From Myxococcota bacterium (GTDB taxonomy: Bacteria > Myxococcota_A > Polyangia > Polyangiales > Houyiibacteriaceae), in the NCBI GenBank assembly GCA_028284955.1, contig JANQQS010000015.1:1-51134 (forward strand): a stretch of 51,134 bases of DNA. Direction: 5' to 3'. Of the stretch, positions 25,334 through 33,294 are shown one piece after another. The number at the start of each line of letters is the position of its first letter. The stretch's first letter is position 1. The translations under genes were made by a program, and so were the position numbers. The notes under the pieces are model-generated. The model worked only from the letters and a program-made list of their open reading frames with translations. It was not told the origin of the DNA and did no database searches.

Positions 25334-26602
25334 TCATGTGGCTCGAGGCAGGGCATGAACGATATTCTTTAGGTCGCGAACGACGACTTCGCGCCGCAGT
25401 TCCTGCACGACGGACTCAAGCTTCGGCCAAAGTCGGGTCACATCCGCCTCGATGTAGCGTTCACATAGCCGGCGACGCATCGCCGTTTCGTCTTCGTTCA
25501 GCAAAACACTTGTCAACGCGAGTTCCGTGGGCCCTTCTACGCGAAACCCAAGATAGGTACTGCGGCTCAGCACCCCAACTGCCTTGGCGAGCATGGGTCC
25601 GATGTCGCGTGATCCCGCGTATTGTTTGACGAGCCGGGCTGCCACGGTCGCCTCGGTGGGATGCATCAGTATCGCGCAAACAAAACGCGCATCCACATCG
25701 AGCACTGCTGCTCGGCGAATGGCCCAGCGGATGTGTTCGCGCTCCGATTGGAGCGCCGCCTCGAGCAGTGGGGTCAGGCCATCACTTCGTGGCGAGAGGT
25801 CATTCAGCAGCTGAGAAAAAGTGTTCCAGTGCTTCCACAAGTGGACCTGCGCTTTTCGAAGCACTGCATGCGCAAAGTCGACGGTCCCCTGCCGGGCCAG
25901 CGCACCGACGCGCTTCCGATATTCATCGAGTCGCTCGCATCGGGAGTAGACCTCGAGGCAATCCATGGCGCGACGGAGTGGTTCGCGGCGATCCACAAAG
26001 CGGCCGTCGCACGCCAACCCGGGCCTCAAAAACAAAAGGCTCTTCGGTTCAGGCCCGCGATGTCGTGGCGGTGTGCGCACCACGATCGTCGCGGACGGTG
26101 CATCGACATGAACCAACGTGTGAATCAATCGATCGCCGTCGAGAACCTCGCGAATATCCCCGACCCGCAGCAGCTCCGAGTTCGTGACGCGCAGGTCGCC
26201 CAACGTAAAGTAGGGCGCTCGTTGCTCTCCCGGCAGGAACTCGAACCGCGTATGAACGCTTTGACCATGGAGCACTTGAAAGGCGCCGACGAAACCGTGG
26301 TTGTGAATGGAGGGGGTGTCGCCTACCCAGCAGTTGACGTCGATGACGAAATCGCCGCCATCAAACATTGTGATGGGCGGCTCGGCGAACTCTTTGAGGG
26401 GGTCTGCCTGCTTCGGCAGTTGCCCGCCAAGAATCGCAGCATCCATGACGGATTCGAAAGACAGAGATGACGCCAGGTCGCTGTCCGCAAGCAGCCGAAC
26501 ACACAGCTCCGCGAACGAAGCGCGGGAGCGGCCCTTCGCACGCCATTCCGCATCAATGCGCTCACCAACACGCCGGAAGGCGTCGAACGCAACCGACTCC
26601 AC
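25334..26602 (-). CDS. Cupin-domain protein of a RiPP-like operon
   Basis: 422 residues. Residues 80-180 form a cupin barrel of the cysteine-dioxygenase type: SIHNHGFVGAFQVLHG with His100 and His102, and IHTLVHVDAPSATIVVRTPP with His161 as likely third ligand of an Fe(II) site. The C-terminal 220 residues are helical and repeat-like. The GTG start shares its G with the TAG stop of the leader-peptide gene upstream, so translation is coupled. I infer an oxygenase or peptide-binding step in maturation of that peptide; a housekeeping cupin is the alternative. I recognise no named family for the full length. Confidence 0.7.
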   Translation of the reverse strand: MESVAFDAFRRVGERIDAEWRAKGRSRASFAELCVRLLADSDLASSLSFESVMDAAILGGQLPKQADPLKEFAEPPITMFDGGDFVIDVNCWVGDTPSIHNHGFVGAFQVLHGQSVHTRFEFLPGEQRAPYFTLGDLRVTNSELLRVGDIREVLDGDRLIHTLVHVDAPSATIVVRTPPRHRGPEPKSLLFLRPGLACDGRFVDRREPLRRAMDCLEVYSRCERLDEYRKRVGALARQGTVDFAHAVLRKAQVHLWKHWNTFSQLLNDLSPRSDGLTPLLEAALQSEREHIRWAIRRAAVLDVDARFVCAILMHPTEATVAARLVKQYAGSRDIGPMLAKAVGVLSRSTYLGFRVEGPTELALTSVLLNEDETAMRRRLCERYIEADVTRLWPKLESVVQELRREVVVRDLKNIVHALPRAT

Positions 26603-26787
26603 TAGTTTTCCGTCAGGGAGTCACCCGGGAGGTTGCTCACCCGCGCGGAGCTTGTTTGCCCGCCGACGATCGCAACCAGTTCCTCCTCGCTAAGATGCAG
26701 GCTTGTGTCGTCCACCACGCGAATGGAAAGGTCTTCCTCCCGCAGCGGCTCGCGCTCTGATTTCCGAATCGCCTTTTTTGCTTTCAC
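26602..26787 (-). CDS. RiPP precursor-like peptide A with double-glycine leader
   Basis: 61 residues from a GTG at 26787, with GGAGG 7 bp upstream, so the start is firm. The N-terminal 43 residues are charged and helical and end in LSEEELVAIVGG, a double-Gly leader of the kind cleaved by C39-type peptidases. The remaining 18 residues, QTSSARVSNLPGDSLTEN, carry Thr/Ser plus Asp/Glu, the side chains that graspetide ligases join. The gene overlaps both neighbours: GTGA with the gene before, and one base with the cupin gene after. The leader motif is shared with peptide B at 28.9 kb. Confidence 0.7.
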   Translation of the reverse strand: MKAKKAIRKSEREPLREEDLSIRVVDDTSLHLSEEELVAIVGGQTSSARVSNLPGDSLTEN

Positions 26788-27152
26788 CGCGATGCCTCCA
26801 TACTGCGAATCGCTTCGAGAAGAAATGCTCCAGGAGCGGGAAGCCTGGACGATCCAAACGCGAGCGTCAAGACCGCTTCGATCACGGGTCTCCACGCTGA
26901 ATCCGATGCGCAAATCGGGATCCGGACGAGCAGAGCCACGACTGAAAAGCCCCTCAGGCCCAAAGATTCAGTTGAGCAGCGTTGGGCGTCGGGGTGCAGC
27001 CATGTGTCGGCGAACATCACGAGAACACCGTTCTCATAACCGGTCGGCAAGCGAGCACACATCATGCTGATAGACACAACGGCGTGCATCGAGGGAAACC
27101 AGCCGCGGTTCCGTTGGCTCAACCTGCGGGCGGCGCAGGCTTCTCTAGTCAA
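26784..27152 (-). CDS. Small protein of the RiPP-like operon, unknown
   Basis: The frame is open for 122 codons, from a TTG at 27152 overlapping the end of the lipoprotein gene by 8 bp, to a TGA that overlaps the GTG of peptide A. Internal ATGs (about 27060-27085) could give a protein of about 90-100 residues. The C-terminal part is hydrophobic and helical (SAWRPVIEAVLTLAFGSS). I do not recognise a family. The case rests on the tight packing: without it the operon would have a 357-bp gap, whereas all other junctions overlap. It is therefore uncertain. Confidence 0.4.
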   Translation of the reverse strand: MTREACAARRLSQRNRGWFPSMHAVVSISMMCARLPTGYENGVLVMFADTWLHPDAQRCSTESLGLRGFSVVALLVRIPICASDSAWRPVIEAVLTLAFGSSRLPAPGAFLLEAIRSMEASR

Positions 27153-28623
27153 GAATCGCGTTGGGATACCAAACGAGCAGGCTTTGAAAAGTTTGCTGGG
27201 GAAGCGCCGGTGACGCGGCGGACGGTGATGCGCCTGTGTTTGGTCGCGGCGGAAGCGGGGTGTCGTTGACCAACTGAACCAGCATCGCGCTTCCTAGCGA
27301 GTTGGCGCGCAGGGCGACAAATGCCAGCGCCGATTCGTATTCCTGCTGCGGGCAATCGTTGAGATGCTCCCCGAGCACGTGTTCTTGCCAGTTCGCGCTA
27401 GCGCGTCGTTCCTTGTCGTTGAACGAGGCGTAATCTCGGTAGGCAATCCAGAAGTTCTCTCCGTACCCGGAGACCGGCCGGCTCGAGGGTGGCAGCAGGC
27501 ACGTGGGGTTGTCCTTTACTGCAAAGAGGACCCGCTTTTGCGCGGTGACGGTCACATCGCTGACGGTTTGTTTTTGGTCGGGGCTTAGTGTGCCCCTGGC
27601 GGTGCAGCCAGCAGCGTCGCAGTCAAAACACAAAACCTCCGCCGGGGCGTTTACGTTCGAAATGCAGATGTAGTTCCCTGCCGCGGGATCGGCAGAAAGC
27701 GCATAACCTCGATTCAAGTCGCTAGGGCTGGAATAAATCACGCGCGGCAGCGATTTGGTCGCGTCTGTGATGGCGCTCTTTGGCCACATCGCGACGCCAG
27801 ACTCATGAGAACGGGCATGGCTTTCTCCCTTCGTTTCGGCTTGGCTTCGCAGGCGGTTGTACGTGAAGTAGACGTAGCCTCCCACCGAAATCACCGACTT
27901 GTCTCCAGTAGGAAAACTTCCCAGATGCGTAGTCGGAATCACATGCATGCGGGGCTTCGGCGCAGTTTTTTCGACCGCAAGCAGGTACGTAGGGGGAGCT
28001 CCTCCGGAATCGCGCGCAGCTCGTACGTAGAGAAACTCTTCGTCCGAGCCCGCAAGCGTGACGTGCAGTTGGCCTTTCGGAAGCTTGCGGTTCGACTCGC
28101 GAAGAAAACGGATCACGTCGAGCTCGTTCAGGACCACGGGGAGTGATTCCTCTCCTTCTTCGGGTGCCAAGGAGAGAATTTGTGTCTCACCGGTGTTGGA
28201 GCCTACCGCCATGTAGATTCGCCTATCATCGATGTGCTTCTCTACTGAGGAAATCTGTTGGTCAGCTCCAGCTGCCCACAGCTGCTCTGTCTTCTGACCG
28301 GCGCCTGGTTCGAGCGAGACTCGATAGAGCACCTTGTGGTGGCCGTCGGCAGAGCCAGCGACGATGTATGCGTATTGCTCGTCGATGGCGTTCAGCGTTG
28401 CGCTTGTGGTGACATCCCACAGCACCGCGCCGCCGTACCTAGAGTCGGCGGGCGCGTTTTTGGCGGCGCCTGGTTCATAGGTTCCGGAGGCCGCCGAGCA
28501 GCCGATCAGAAGCGCGAGCAGCCAAGTGCCAAGTGCGTTCGTGCGCGCACGATGCTCGCCCCGCAGCTTCAATTTAAGAGTCGCGTTCGACGGCCACGGC
28601 GATGCGGACGGTTGTACCTCCAT
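27145..28623 (-). CDS. Propeller-like lipoprotein, first gene of the RiPP-like operon
   Basis: 492 residues from the ATG at 28623. The signal ends ALLIGC; the mature part has repeats with AIDEQYAYIVAGSADGHHKV, HIDDRRIYMAVGSNTGET, SDEEFLYVRAARDSG and VGGYVYFTYN, the alternating pattern of a beta-propeller that reports values. Paired Cys (CFDCDAAGC) lie near residue 340. The gene overlaps the next frame and is probably the promoter-proximal member of the operon that continues with peptide A and the cupin protein. A surface receptor or binder for the peptide product is one possibility; nothing in the sequence proves it. Confidence 0.7.
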   Translation of the reverse strand: MEVQPSASPWPSNATLKLKLRGEHRARTNALGTWLLALLIGCSAASGTYEPGAAKNAPADSRYGGAVLWDVTTSATLNAIDEQYAYIVAGSADGHHKVLYRVSLEPGAGQKTEQLWAAGADQQISSVEKHIDDRRIYMAVGSNTGETQILSLAPEEGEESLPVVLNELDVIRFLRESNRKLPKGQLHVTLAGSDEEFLYVRAARDSGGAPPTYLLAVEKTAPKPRMHVIPTTHLGSFPTGDKSVISVGGYVYFTYNRLRSQAETKGESHARSHESGVAMWPKSAITDATKSLPRVIYSSPSDLNRGYALSADPAAGNYICISNVNAPAEVLCFDCDAAGCTARGTLSPDQKQTVSDVTVTAQKRVLFAVKDNPTCLLPPSSRPVSGYGENFWIAYRDYASFNDKERRASANWQEHVLGEHLNDCPQQEYESALAFVALRANSLGSAMLVQLVNDTPLPPRPNTGASPSAASPALPQQTFQSLLVWYPNAILD

Positions 28624-28787
28624 ACCTGCGGAGAAAGCACACACTATGCCAATCGCGCGAGTGACGCAGACACGAGTTGGACGACTGATCGAATTGCTCA
28701 GTTTTCCGAGATCTCAGAACACCACTTTTGCGTGGAAGGTATCGACAAAAACGAGTCGGCTCGCGCAAGGTCCCCAAAGGAGGGATA

Positions 28788-28816
28788 TTGACAAAAGTTC
28801 GACAGGTTTGTAGCTA
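28788..28816 (+). promoter_or_regulatory. Candidate promoter of peptide B
   Basis: A perfect TTGACA (28788-28793) is followed after 17 bp by TAGCTA (28811-28816), a weak -10. A start near 28823 would give a leader of about 30 nt that contains the AAAGGAG ribosome site of the peptide gene. Confidence 0.4.
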
Positions 28817-28851
28817 GTTCCGCAGCACCATTCGACAAAGGAGTACGCCGA

Positions 28852-29046
28852 ATGACAAAGGAAAGAAAAGCTGTCCGATATCGGGAGAACGATGAAGCGG
28901 GAGTCGTATCGAACGCCCACGCGCCTCTCGACGAGGAAGAGATGGCGCTCGTTGTCGGAGGTGGCGCGATGAAGGCGCAAAATGCGGACATCGCACCCGA
29001 ACTTCAAGCTGCGACCAAACACCAATCCGGCCACTTCAGAAATTAG
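28852..29046 (+). CDS. RiPP precursor-like peptide B with double-glycine leader
   Basis: 64 residues from an ATG with AAAGGAG 9 bp upstream, the strongest ribosome site in the neighbourhood. The N-terminal 37 residues are charged and end in LDEEEMALVVGG, matching the leader of peptide A (pattern L-[SD]-E-E-E-[LM]-x-x-[IV]-V-G-G). The 26-27 residue core after the glycines contains Lys41, Asp46, Glu50, Thr55, Lys56 and Ser59, so one or two ester or amide links are conceivable. The ATP-grasp ligase gene lies 39 bp away on the other strand, ending towards it. The classical microviridin core motif (TxKYPSDW) is absent. Confidence 0.7.
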   Translation: MTKERKAVRYRENDEAGVVSNAHAPLDEEEMALVVGGGAMKAQNADIAPELQAATKHQSGHFRN

Positions 29047-29058
29047 CAGCGTGGTCGA

Positions 29059-29089
29059 GTGAGTCGCGTCCGTTGATTGACGCGCTCAC
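29059..29089. terminator. Long hairpin between peptide B and the ligase gene
   Basis: GTGAG-T-CGCGTC, loop CGTTGATT, GACGCG-CTCAC: an 11-bp stem with a single bulged T. It lies between the convergent genes and covers the ligase stop codon. Likely a two-way terminator, though without a T-run. Confidence 0.5.
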
Positions 29090-30111
29090 GGAGGGTCACA
29101 GAGCTCTCGGGCCAATGCCTCCGCGATTGGCAGGCCCGTGAGCTGCTCCACCCACAACCATTGTGGGTCCGGATTCACTTCTAAGAACACGTAGTCTCCC
29201 GAAGGCGTGACGATCATATCGAGTCCGCCTAGTGAGAGCCCGAAGTGTCTCATCAAGGCATAGCAACGCGTTTCGATGTCTTCAGGCAACTGGCGCGCGC
29301 GATGTTCGATGGAGCCCAGTCCTTTTTCGCTCTCTGAGGCGCTGCGCCAATCAATACGCACCTCCTCGTTTGGCGATTGCTGAGAGTAGATCGCGCAGCT
29401 GAGCGCGCGCGCGCCCACCATGGTCACGCGGAGCTCGAAGTCTTTCTCGACGTATTCTTGAAAAATCGACGGACATCGGTGCGAGGAATGAGCGCGTTGT
29501 TTGAGCTCAGAGAGCGTGATGCGCTCGGTGCTGCGCGCCACCGAAACCCAGGTTTCCCGCTTTGCGTCATAGCGATGGAACCCCGATAGGCCCAGCGGTT
29601 TTGTTGCGATGAAATCGCGGTCGGAATGGCCGTGCTCCGCAAAAAAAGAAATCGCTTCGTCGACTCGGTCGGTCACCACGGTGCGCGGAATCCGTAACCC
29701 CAAGCGCTGCGCGACGGCGAGCTGTTCGACTTTAAACCGACTGGCACCGTGCTGGGGCGGAGGGTTGACCCAATGGGCGTGGGAAAGCAGGCCGTAAAGC
29801 GGGTCGACGTAGTCGCGATATTGCTCGCATGCGTAGAGGCTGACATCGAAGTGACGCTCTCGCGCGTCGGCGGACATCAAGAAGTTGCGGTGCCAGACCG
29901 AGCGTATCTCGGCCGGGTCGAACTCAAGCGAATCATGGGGCTGTCGCAAGCGAAGCGTTTGCCGACCTTCGGGCGTGCCCTCGTAGCGAATCGCCGTGCT
30001 CAAGCCAGAGCCATTGCGATATAGAAATGCGGGCTTTTCGCCGCGCCGATGCAGCTCCTCGACGACGCGGCGGATGTGGACGTCTTCAACGCCAGCAGCG
30101 ATCAAAATCAT
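29086..30111 (-). CDS. ATP-grasp RiPP ligase, microviridin/graspetide (MvdC/MvdD-like) family
   Basis: 341 residues from the ATG at 30111. It follows the microviridin-ligase pattern along its length: IRSVWHRNFL (residues 69-78; SVWYRR in relatives), WVNPPPQHGASRFKVEQLAV (about 114), LRIPRTVVTD (139), KPLGLSG (171), IFQEYVEKDFELRVTMVG (217-233), DWR (254-256), and GLDMIVTPSGDYVFLEVNPD with PQWLWVEQLTGLPIAEALA (296-334). Glu311 and Asn313 are the Mg-binding pair. The family makes omega-ester or amide links between Ser/Thr/Lys and Asp/Glu of a precursor peptide, using ATP. Two leader-bearing peptides nearby are the likely substrates. Only one ligase is present. Confidence 0.9.
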   Translation of the reverse strand: MILIAAGVEDVHIRRVVEELHRRGEKPAFLYRNGSGLSTAIRYEGTPEGRQTLRLRQPHDSLEFDPAEIRSVWHRNFLMSADARERHFDVSLYACEQYRDYVDPLYGLLSHAHWVNPPPQHGASRFKVEQLAVAQRLGLRIPRTVVTDRVDEAISFFAEHGHSDRDFIATKPLGLSGFHRYDAKRETWVSVARSTERITLSELKQRAHSSHRCPSIFQEYVEKDFELRVTMVGARALSCAIYSQQSPNEEVRIDWRSASESEKGLGSIEHRARQLPEDIETRCYALMRHFGLSLGGLDMIVTPSGDYVFLEVNPDPQWLWVEQLTGLPIAEALARELCDPP

Positions 30112-30271
30112 GGCACCAACATCATCACGTGATTCGTCATACTGCGGTCGGCAGGACCGGCGTCTGTGGGATCGTCGTCTGCAAGGTATTGTTGAGCGAG
30201 GTCGCCCTGTCAACGTTCGCCTTCTGTGTATCTAGTCTAGCCCTCTGTTCACAGGGATCGAGCGTGTGAGG

Positions 30272-30501
30272 TCAACGTGTACGAAAGGCCGTCGCACGCA
30301 TGCGTTCGAGCGTGTTTTCTTGTCGGGCTTGTTGTGCGTCTCCGATGCAGCGGAAGTAGGTGACGCCTGGCTTTACGGAGGGTGGTGAAATTCGGAATGC
30401 GCGACGCCACAGGGTTCGCATGCGCGGAGAGTCAAAGTCTCGTCGACGATCCACGGTGGGGCAGGGACTTCGTTCACTGACGAGAATTTTTCTAAGGGCA
30501 T
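30272..30501 (-). pseudogene. Decayed small antitoxin-like gene with a frameshift
   Basis: Starting at ATG 30501, MPLEKFSSVNEVPAPPWIVD reads in one frame to about 30416; the next frame then continues RMRTLWRRAFRISPPSVKPG, VTYFRCIGDAQQAR and ends at 30272. Joined, they give one protein of about 75 residues whose parts (M.L.KF.S..E, LW, PPGV..(Y/F)R.I..A....) fit small proteins paired with nucleotidyltransferases. One indel near 30416-30420 would explain it. Alternatively these are two chance frames. Confidence 0.4.
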
Positions 30502-30504
30502 GTG

Positions 30505-30588
30505 ATTCACTCTGCTTCCAGCGTAGTCCACTTTGTTCTCGTTTAGGCTGATGATGACGCGTTTCACGTCGTCAAAAGGGTCGCTCAT
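30505..30588 (-). pseudogene. N-terminal stub of a nucleotidyltransferase
   Basis: MSDPFDDVKRVIISLNENKV-DYAGSR is like the first 25 residues of MNT-type nucleotidyltransferases (PFDDL.R....L...VDYALVGG), where the catalytic GG motif should follow. Here the frame runs instead into the antitoxin-like remnant, suggesting that the rest of the gene was deleted. Confidence 0.35.
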
Positions 30589-30710
30589 GTGTTCAGATTA
30601 CATGGCGCGTGCATTGCCTGCATCCTTCTCGACTCGCTCCACCAAAGAGGCGCGATAGGTGCGGCGCTGCCGGAATGGATAGCCCCTACGTGGCGAACGG
30701 GAGAAGGCAC

Positions 30711-31478
30711 ATGAACAACTCGGAGCGAAAGCAAGCGATACGCACCCTGCTCAAAGGCATCGAGACGGGGGACCCGGCGGCGGTGGCGGTTGTCGATGAA
30801 GATCGGTACATCCAGCACAACCCGCAGACCCACGAGGGCAGCGAGGGGCTTTCGGCGCTATTCAAAAGGCTTTCGAAGACTTCGCCGCGGGTGAACATCG
30901 CGCGAGTGTTTGCCGACGGCGACTATGTATTTGCCCATACCGAATATGATTTTTCCAAGCGAAGGATTGGGTTTGAAGTGTTCCGCTTCGAGGGAGACCG
31001 CGCGGTGGAACACTGGGACAACATTCAGTCGCGGCAGGGCCCGAACCCTTCCGGTCACGGCATGGTCGATGGAACCACCGAAGCGACTGATTTGGAGAAG
31101 ACTGAAGCGAACCGAAGCCTCGTCCGGGAGTTCATCGATGAAGTACTCGTTGGACGCCGTACGGGGCAGCTGGCGCGCTACGTTCATGGTGAACACTTCA
31201 TTCAACACAACCCTGAGCTCGAGGATGGAATCGCGGCATGGAAGGCAGCGCTCGAGGCCGCGGCGAACGGCCGACCCGTGATTGAATATCAGCGGGTTCA
31301 TCGCGTGCTCGCGGAAGGGTCGTTCGTGCTTTCGGTGAGCGAAGGCTTTCGGGCGGGCATCCATTCGTCGTTTTACGATCTCTTCCGAATCGAGCGTGGC
31401 GCGGTGGTCGAGCATTGGGACACCATCGAAGCGGTTCCGAAACCGTCTGAATGGAAGAACAATAACGGGAAGTTTTAG
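30711..31478 (+). CDS. Tandem SnoaL/NTF2-like protein
   Basis: 255 residues from an ATG with GGGAGAAGG upstream. It contains two NTF2-like SnoaL domains: the first about residues 5-120 (IETGDPAAVAVVDEDRYIQHNPQ, FEVFRFEGDRAVEHWDNIQ), the second about 130-245 (FIDEVLVGRRTGQLARYV, HFIQHNPEL, YDLFRIERGAVVEHWDTIEAV). The IQHNP and VEHWD motifs occur twice, marking an internal duplication. SnoaL-like proteins bind small hydrophobic molecules and some are cyclases or isomerases. No signal peptide, so cytoplasmic. Confidence 0.85.
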   Translation: MNNSERKQAIRTLLKGIETGDPAAVAVVDEDRYIQHNPQTHEGSEGLSALFKRLSKTSPRVNIARVFADGDYVFAHTEYDFSKRRIGFEVFRFEGDRAVEHWDNIQSRQGPNPSGHGMVDGTTEATDLEKTEANRSLVREFIDEVLVGRRTGQLARYVHGEHFIQHNPELEDGIAAWKAALEAAANGRPVIEYQRVHRVLAEGSFVLSVSEGFRAGIHSSFYDLFRIERGAVVEHWDTIEAVPKPSEWKNNNGKF

Positions 31479-31488
31479 AAAATTTCAG

Positions 31489-31576
31489 CTGAGGGGTGGC
31501 GTAACTGTTTCATTTCCAGAACGTGTCAGAAAAAACTGACGACCGGGGTTTGTTGGCCCCGGAAAGCACCCCTCAG
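31489..31576. ncRNA. Strongly structured intergenic element, possible RNA
   Basis: A perfect 10-bp outer stem (CTGAGGGGTG 31489-31498 with CACCCCTCAG 31567-31576) encloses two hairpins: GTCAG-A6-CTGAC (31525-31540) and CCGGGG-TTTGTTGG-CCCCGG (31543-31562). This forms a multi-branch junction in the 345-bp gap between the SnoaL gene and the next lipoprotein, starting 10 nt after a stop codon. No known RNA family is recognised. It could be a small RNA, a leader element or a composite terminator. The rest of the gap (31577-31823) is AT-richer and probably promoter. Confidence 0.4.
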
Positions 31577-31823
31577 ACGGTTCTTGGAAGCGCTAGAAAA
31601 TAGCGAAAAATACCTCTCCCTCTGCGCATAGGGTCCGCGGAGATGGACGCCACCGCGCGCATATGGCGCCGTTATCCGTGTGTTGTGCGCTGGCACACAA
31701 ATCGCATTCCACACTGTCGTTCAATCTAAGTTGTCGAACTCGAGCGCATGAAGTGCACAGATGCACATTCAAGCAGTTCGTAGACGGAGAAATTCGTCCA
31801 CGATTGGAAAGGAGTTGTGTCTC

Positions 31824-32639
31824 GTGAGCAGAACGAAGTTTGTAGGTTGGTTGTCGATACTGATGTTGGCGAGCGCGGGCGGTTGCTCCGCTGCAACGGG
31901 TGGTGAAACGGACTCCACTGCCAAAAGCCGTACGGGCAACTTTCGCAATGTCGAACCGGGAAAGGCAATGCTCATGGCGGTGCTGCTTCCTGGAGGTGAC
32001 AAAGTTGGCTACGCAGAGCAGCTTGTCCCGGTAGACGCGATGTTGCCGCCGCTTGCGCAGGAAACCCTAGAGAGCAGCGAAGCCGGATCCGACACCAGCG
32101 ATCCGAATCACGCCGATGTCCAGAATTCACCTGCGCCGAGGAAAGCCAAAGCGTGTTGGAAGAAGATCACGAAGTCGAGCCATTCTGGCGTTGGCTTCCC
32201 GGCAATCGAGACCTTCAATGAGACTTGGCACAAACCAGGCCTCCCGAAAGTCAGCTCCGAGGGAAACTGCGAGATCAAGCAACGCGGGGACGGTATTAAG
32301 CTGGCGTTCCAGAACGTCGCGTACGATACGGAGTATCTCATCCTTGTGGAGCCTCGGCGGGAAGGGGACGGCCAAAGATACTGGCTGTTTGCGGACCGAC
32401 AGTCTGCACGCGTAGGCGGCCCAAGGAAAATCGACCTGGGACAGACCGTAGTCGTTCCCAACGATGTTTCTGCTGCCAATCTAGAGATTACCTTGCTACC
32501 AGGCTTCACTTTGGCTCACATCACATCCTCCGTCTACGAACCGACTGAGCAACAGACCGTGGTGAAAGTGGACCACAAGCAGCCGGTGTATATTTTGGGT
32601 CCCCGTTCGCTCGCCGAGGCGCCGGACAGCGCCGAATAG
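31824..32639 (+). CDS. Hypothetical lipoprotein
   Basis: 271 residues from the GTG at 31824, chosen because AAAGGAG lies 9 bp upstream. The signal MSRTKFVGWLSILMLASAGG ends in a lipobox (SAGGC). The mature part has an N-terminal segment on PGKAMLMAVLLPGGDKVGYA, an acidic linker with SEAGSDTSDPNHAD, then beta-rich segments containing CWKKITKSSHSGVGFPAIET and YDTEYLILVEPRREGDGQRY. One Cys pair may form a disulfide. No family recognised. Confidence 0.7.
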   Translation: MSRTKFVGWLSILMLASAGGCSAATGGETDSTAKSRTGNFRNVEPGKAMLMAVLLPGGDKVGYAEQLVPVDAMLPPLAQETLESSEAGSDTSDPNHADVQNSPAPRKAKACWKKITKSSHSGVGFPAIETFNETWHKPGLPKVSSEGNCEIKQRGDGIKLAFQNVAYDTEYLILVEPRREGDGQRYWLFADRQSARVGGPRKIDLGQTVVVPNDVSAANLEITLLPGFTLAHITSSVYEPTEQQTVVKVDHKQPVYILGPRSLAEAPDSAE

Positions 32640-32757
32640 TCACCGAGCTCATCCGGGCACGCGCAGGAAGATTTGGGAGCCGTTCTCGAACGTTCGAAGC
32701 GATGATTTGCTTCCGTTCCCAAGTCTTCCGTCGCGCAGGGCTCCGTATCGCGAAACC

Positions 32758-33294
32758 CTATGGCATTCTTCGGCTGAGCACGATGGAGTAGCGCGCGCGG
32801 CACCGTTCGCGCACAATCAAGTCTCCGCGGAGCTCGTTTTCGGATGCTTCCAAGCGATTGCCTTCGGCTTCGATGCCGACTTCGGCAGCGGAATCGTCTT
32901 CGTAGGTGCAGCCGCTTCCTTCATCGACGACAGGAAGCCAAAACCCGCCCTCGAGGCTCAGCGTGTTGCCGCAGAGGCGTCCGTTGATTCGGTACTCTTC
33001 GTCGACGAGGATCGACACCTCGTTTCCTGATTGGGTCATCGTCCAGGTGAGCGAGCAGGCGTCGATTCGTTCGCCGATTGGTTCGTCATCGCAGCCTTCG
33101 CTCAAGATTTCGACCGTCCCCATGTCGAACCAAGTGCTCGCGTTGTAGTCGAAGCCCGGGCTTTCGGAGCAATCGGACAGTCGCGCGGAACCCTGCACGA
33201 AATAGGGAGGACCTTCGGAGCAGGAAAGGTTCAACGCTGTGCAGGCGAACACGCAGAGATGGACCCCGAGTCGCGATAGGGAACGAGCGCGCAT
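32758..33294 (-). CDS. Small Cys-rich lipoprotein
   Basis: 178 residues from the ATG at 33294 (MRARSLSRLG..., signal ending NLSC); an upstream ATG at 33354 would add 20 polar residues. The mature domain is a compact acidic beta protein with six or more Cys (SDCSESPG, EGCDDE, DACSLTW, RLCGNT, GCTYED, ERCRARY) suggesting three disulfides. It contains WTMTQSGNEVSILVDEEYRI, like lipocalin-type strands. Function unknown. Confidence 0.7.
   Translation of the reverse strand: MRARSLSRLGVHLCVFACTALNLSCSEGPPYFVQGSARLSDCSESPGFDYNASTWFDMGTVEILSEGCDDEPIGERIDACSLTWTMTQSGNEVSILVDEEYRINGRLCGNTLSLEGGFWLPVVDEGSGCTYEDDSAAEVGIEAEGNRLEASENELRGDLIVRERCRARYSIVLSRRMP

Noticed and set aside
28852..29046. Classical microviridin precursor
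   Set aside because: The TxKYPSDW core motif is absent and only one ligase is present; a more general graspetide-like peptide is proposed instead.
31489..31576. Integron attC site for the structured element
   Set aside because: The core sites (RYYYAAC and GTTRRRY) are missing at the ends of the outer stem.
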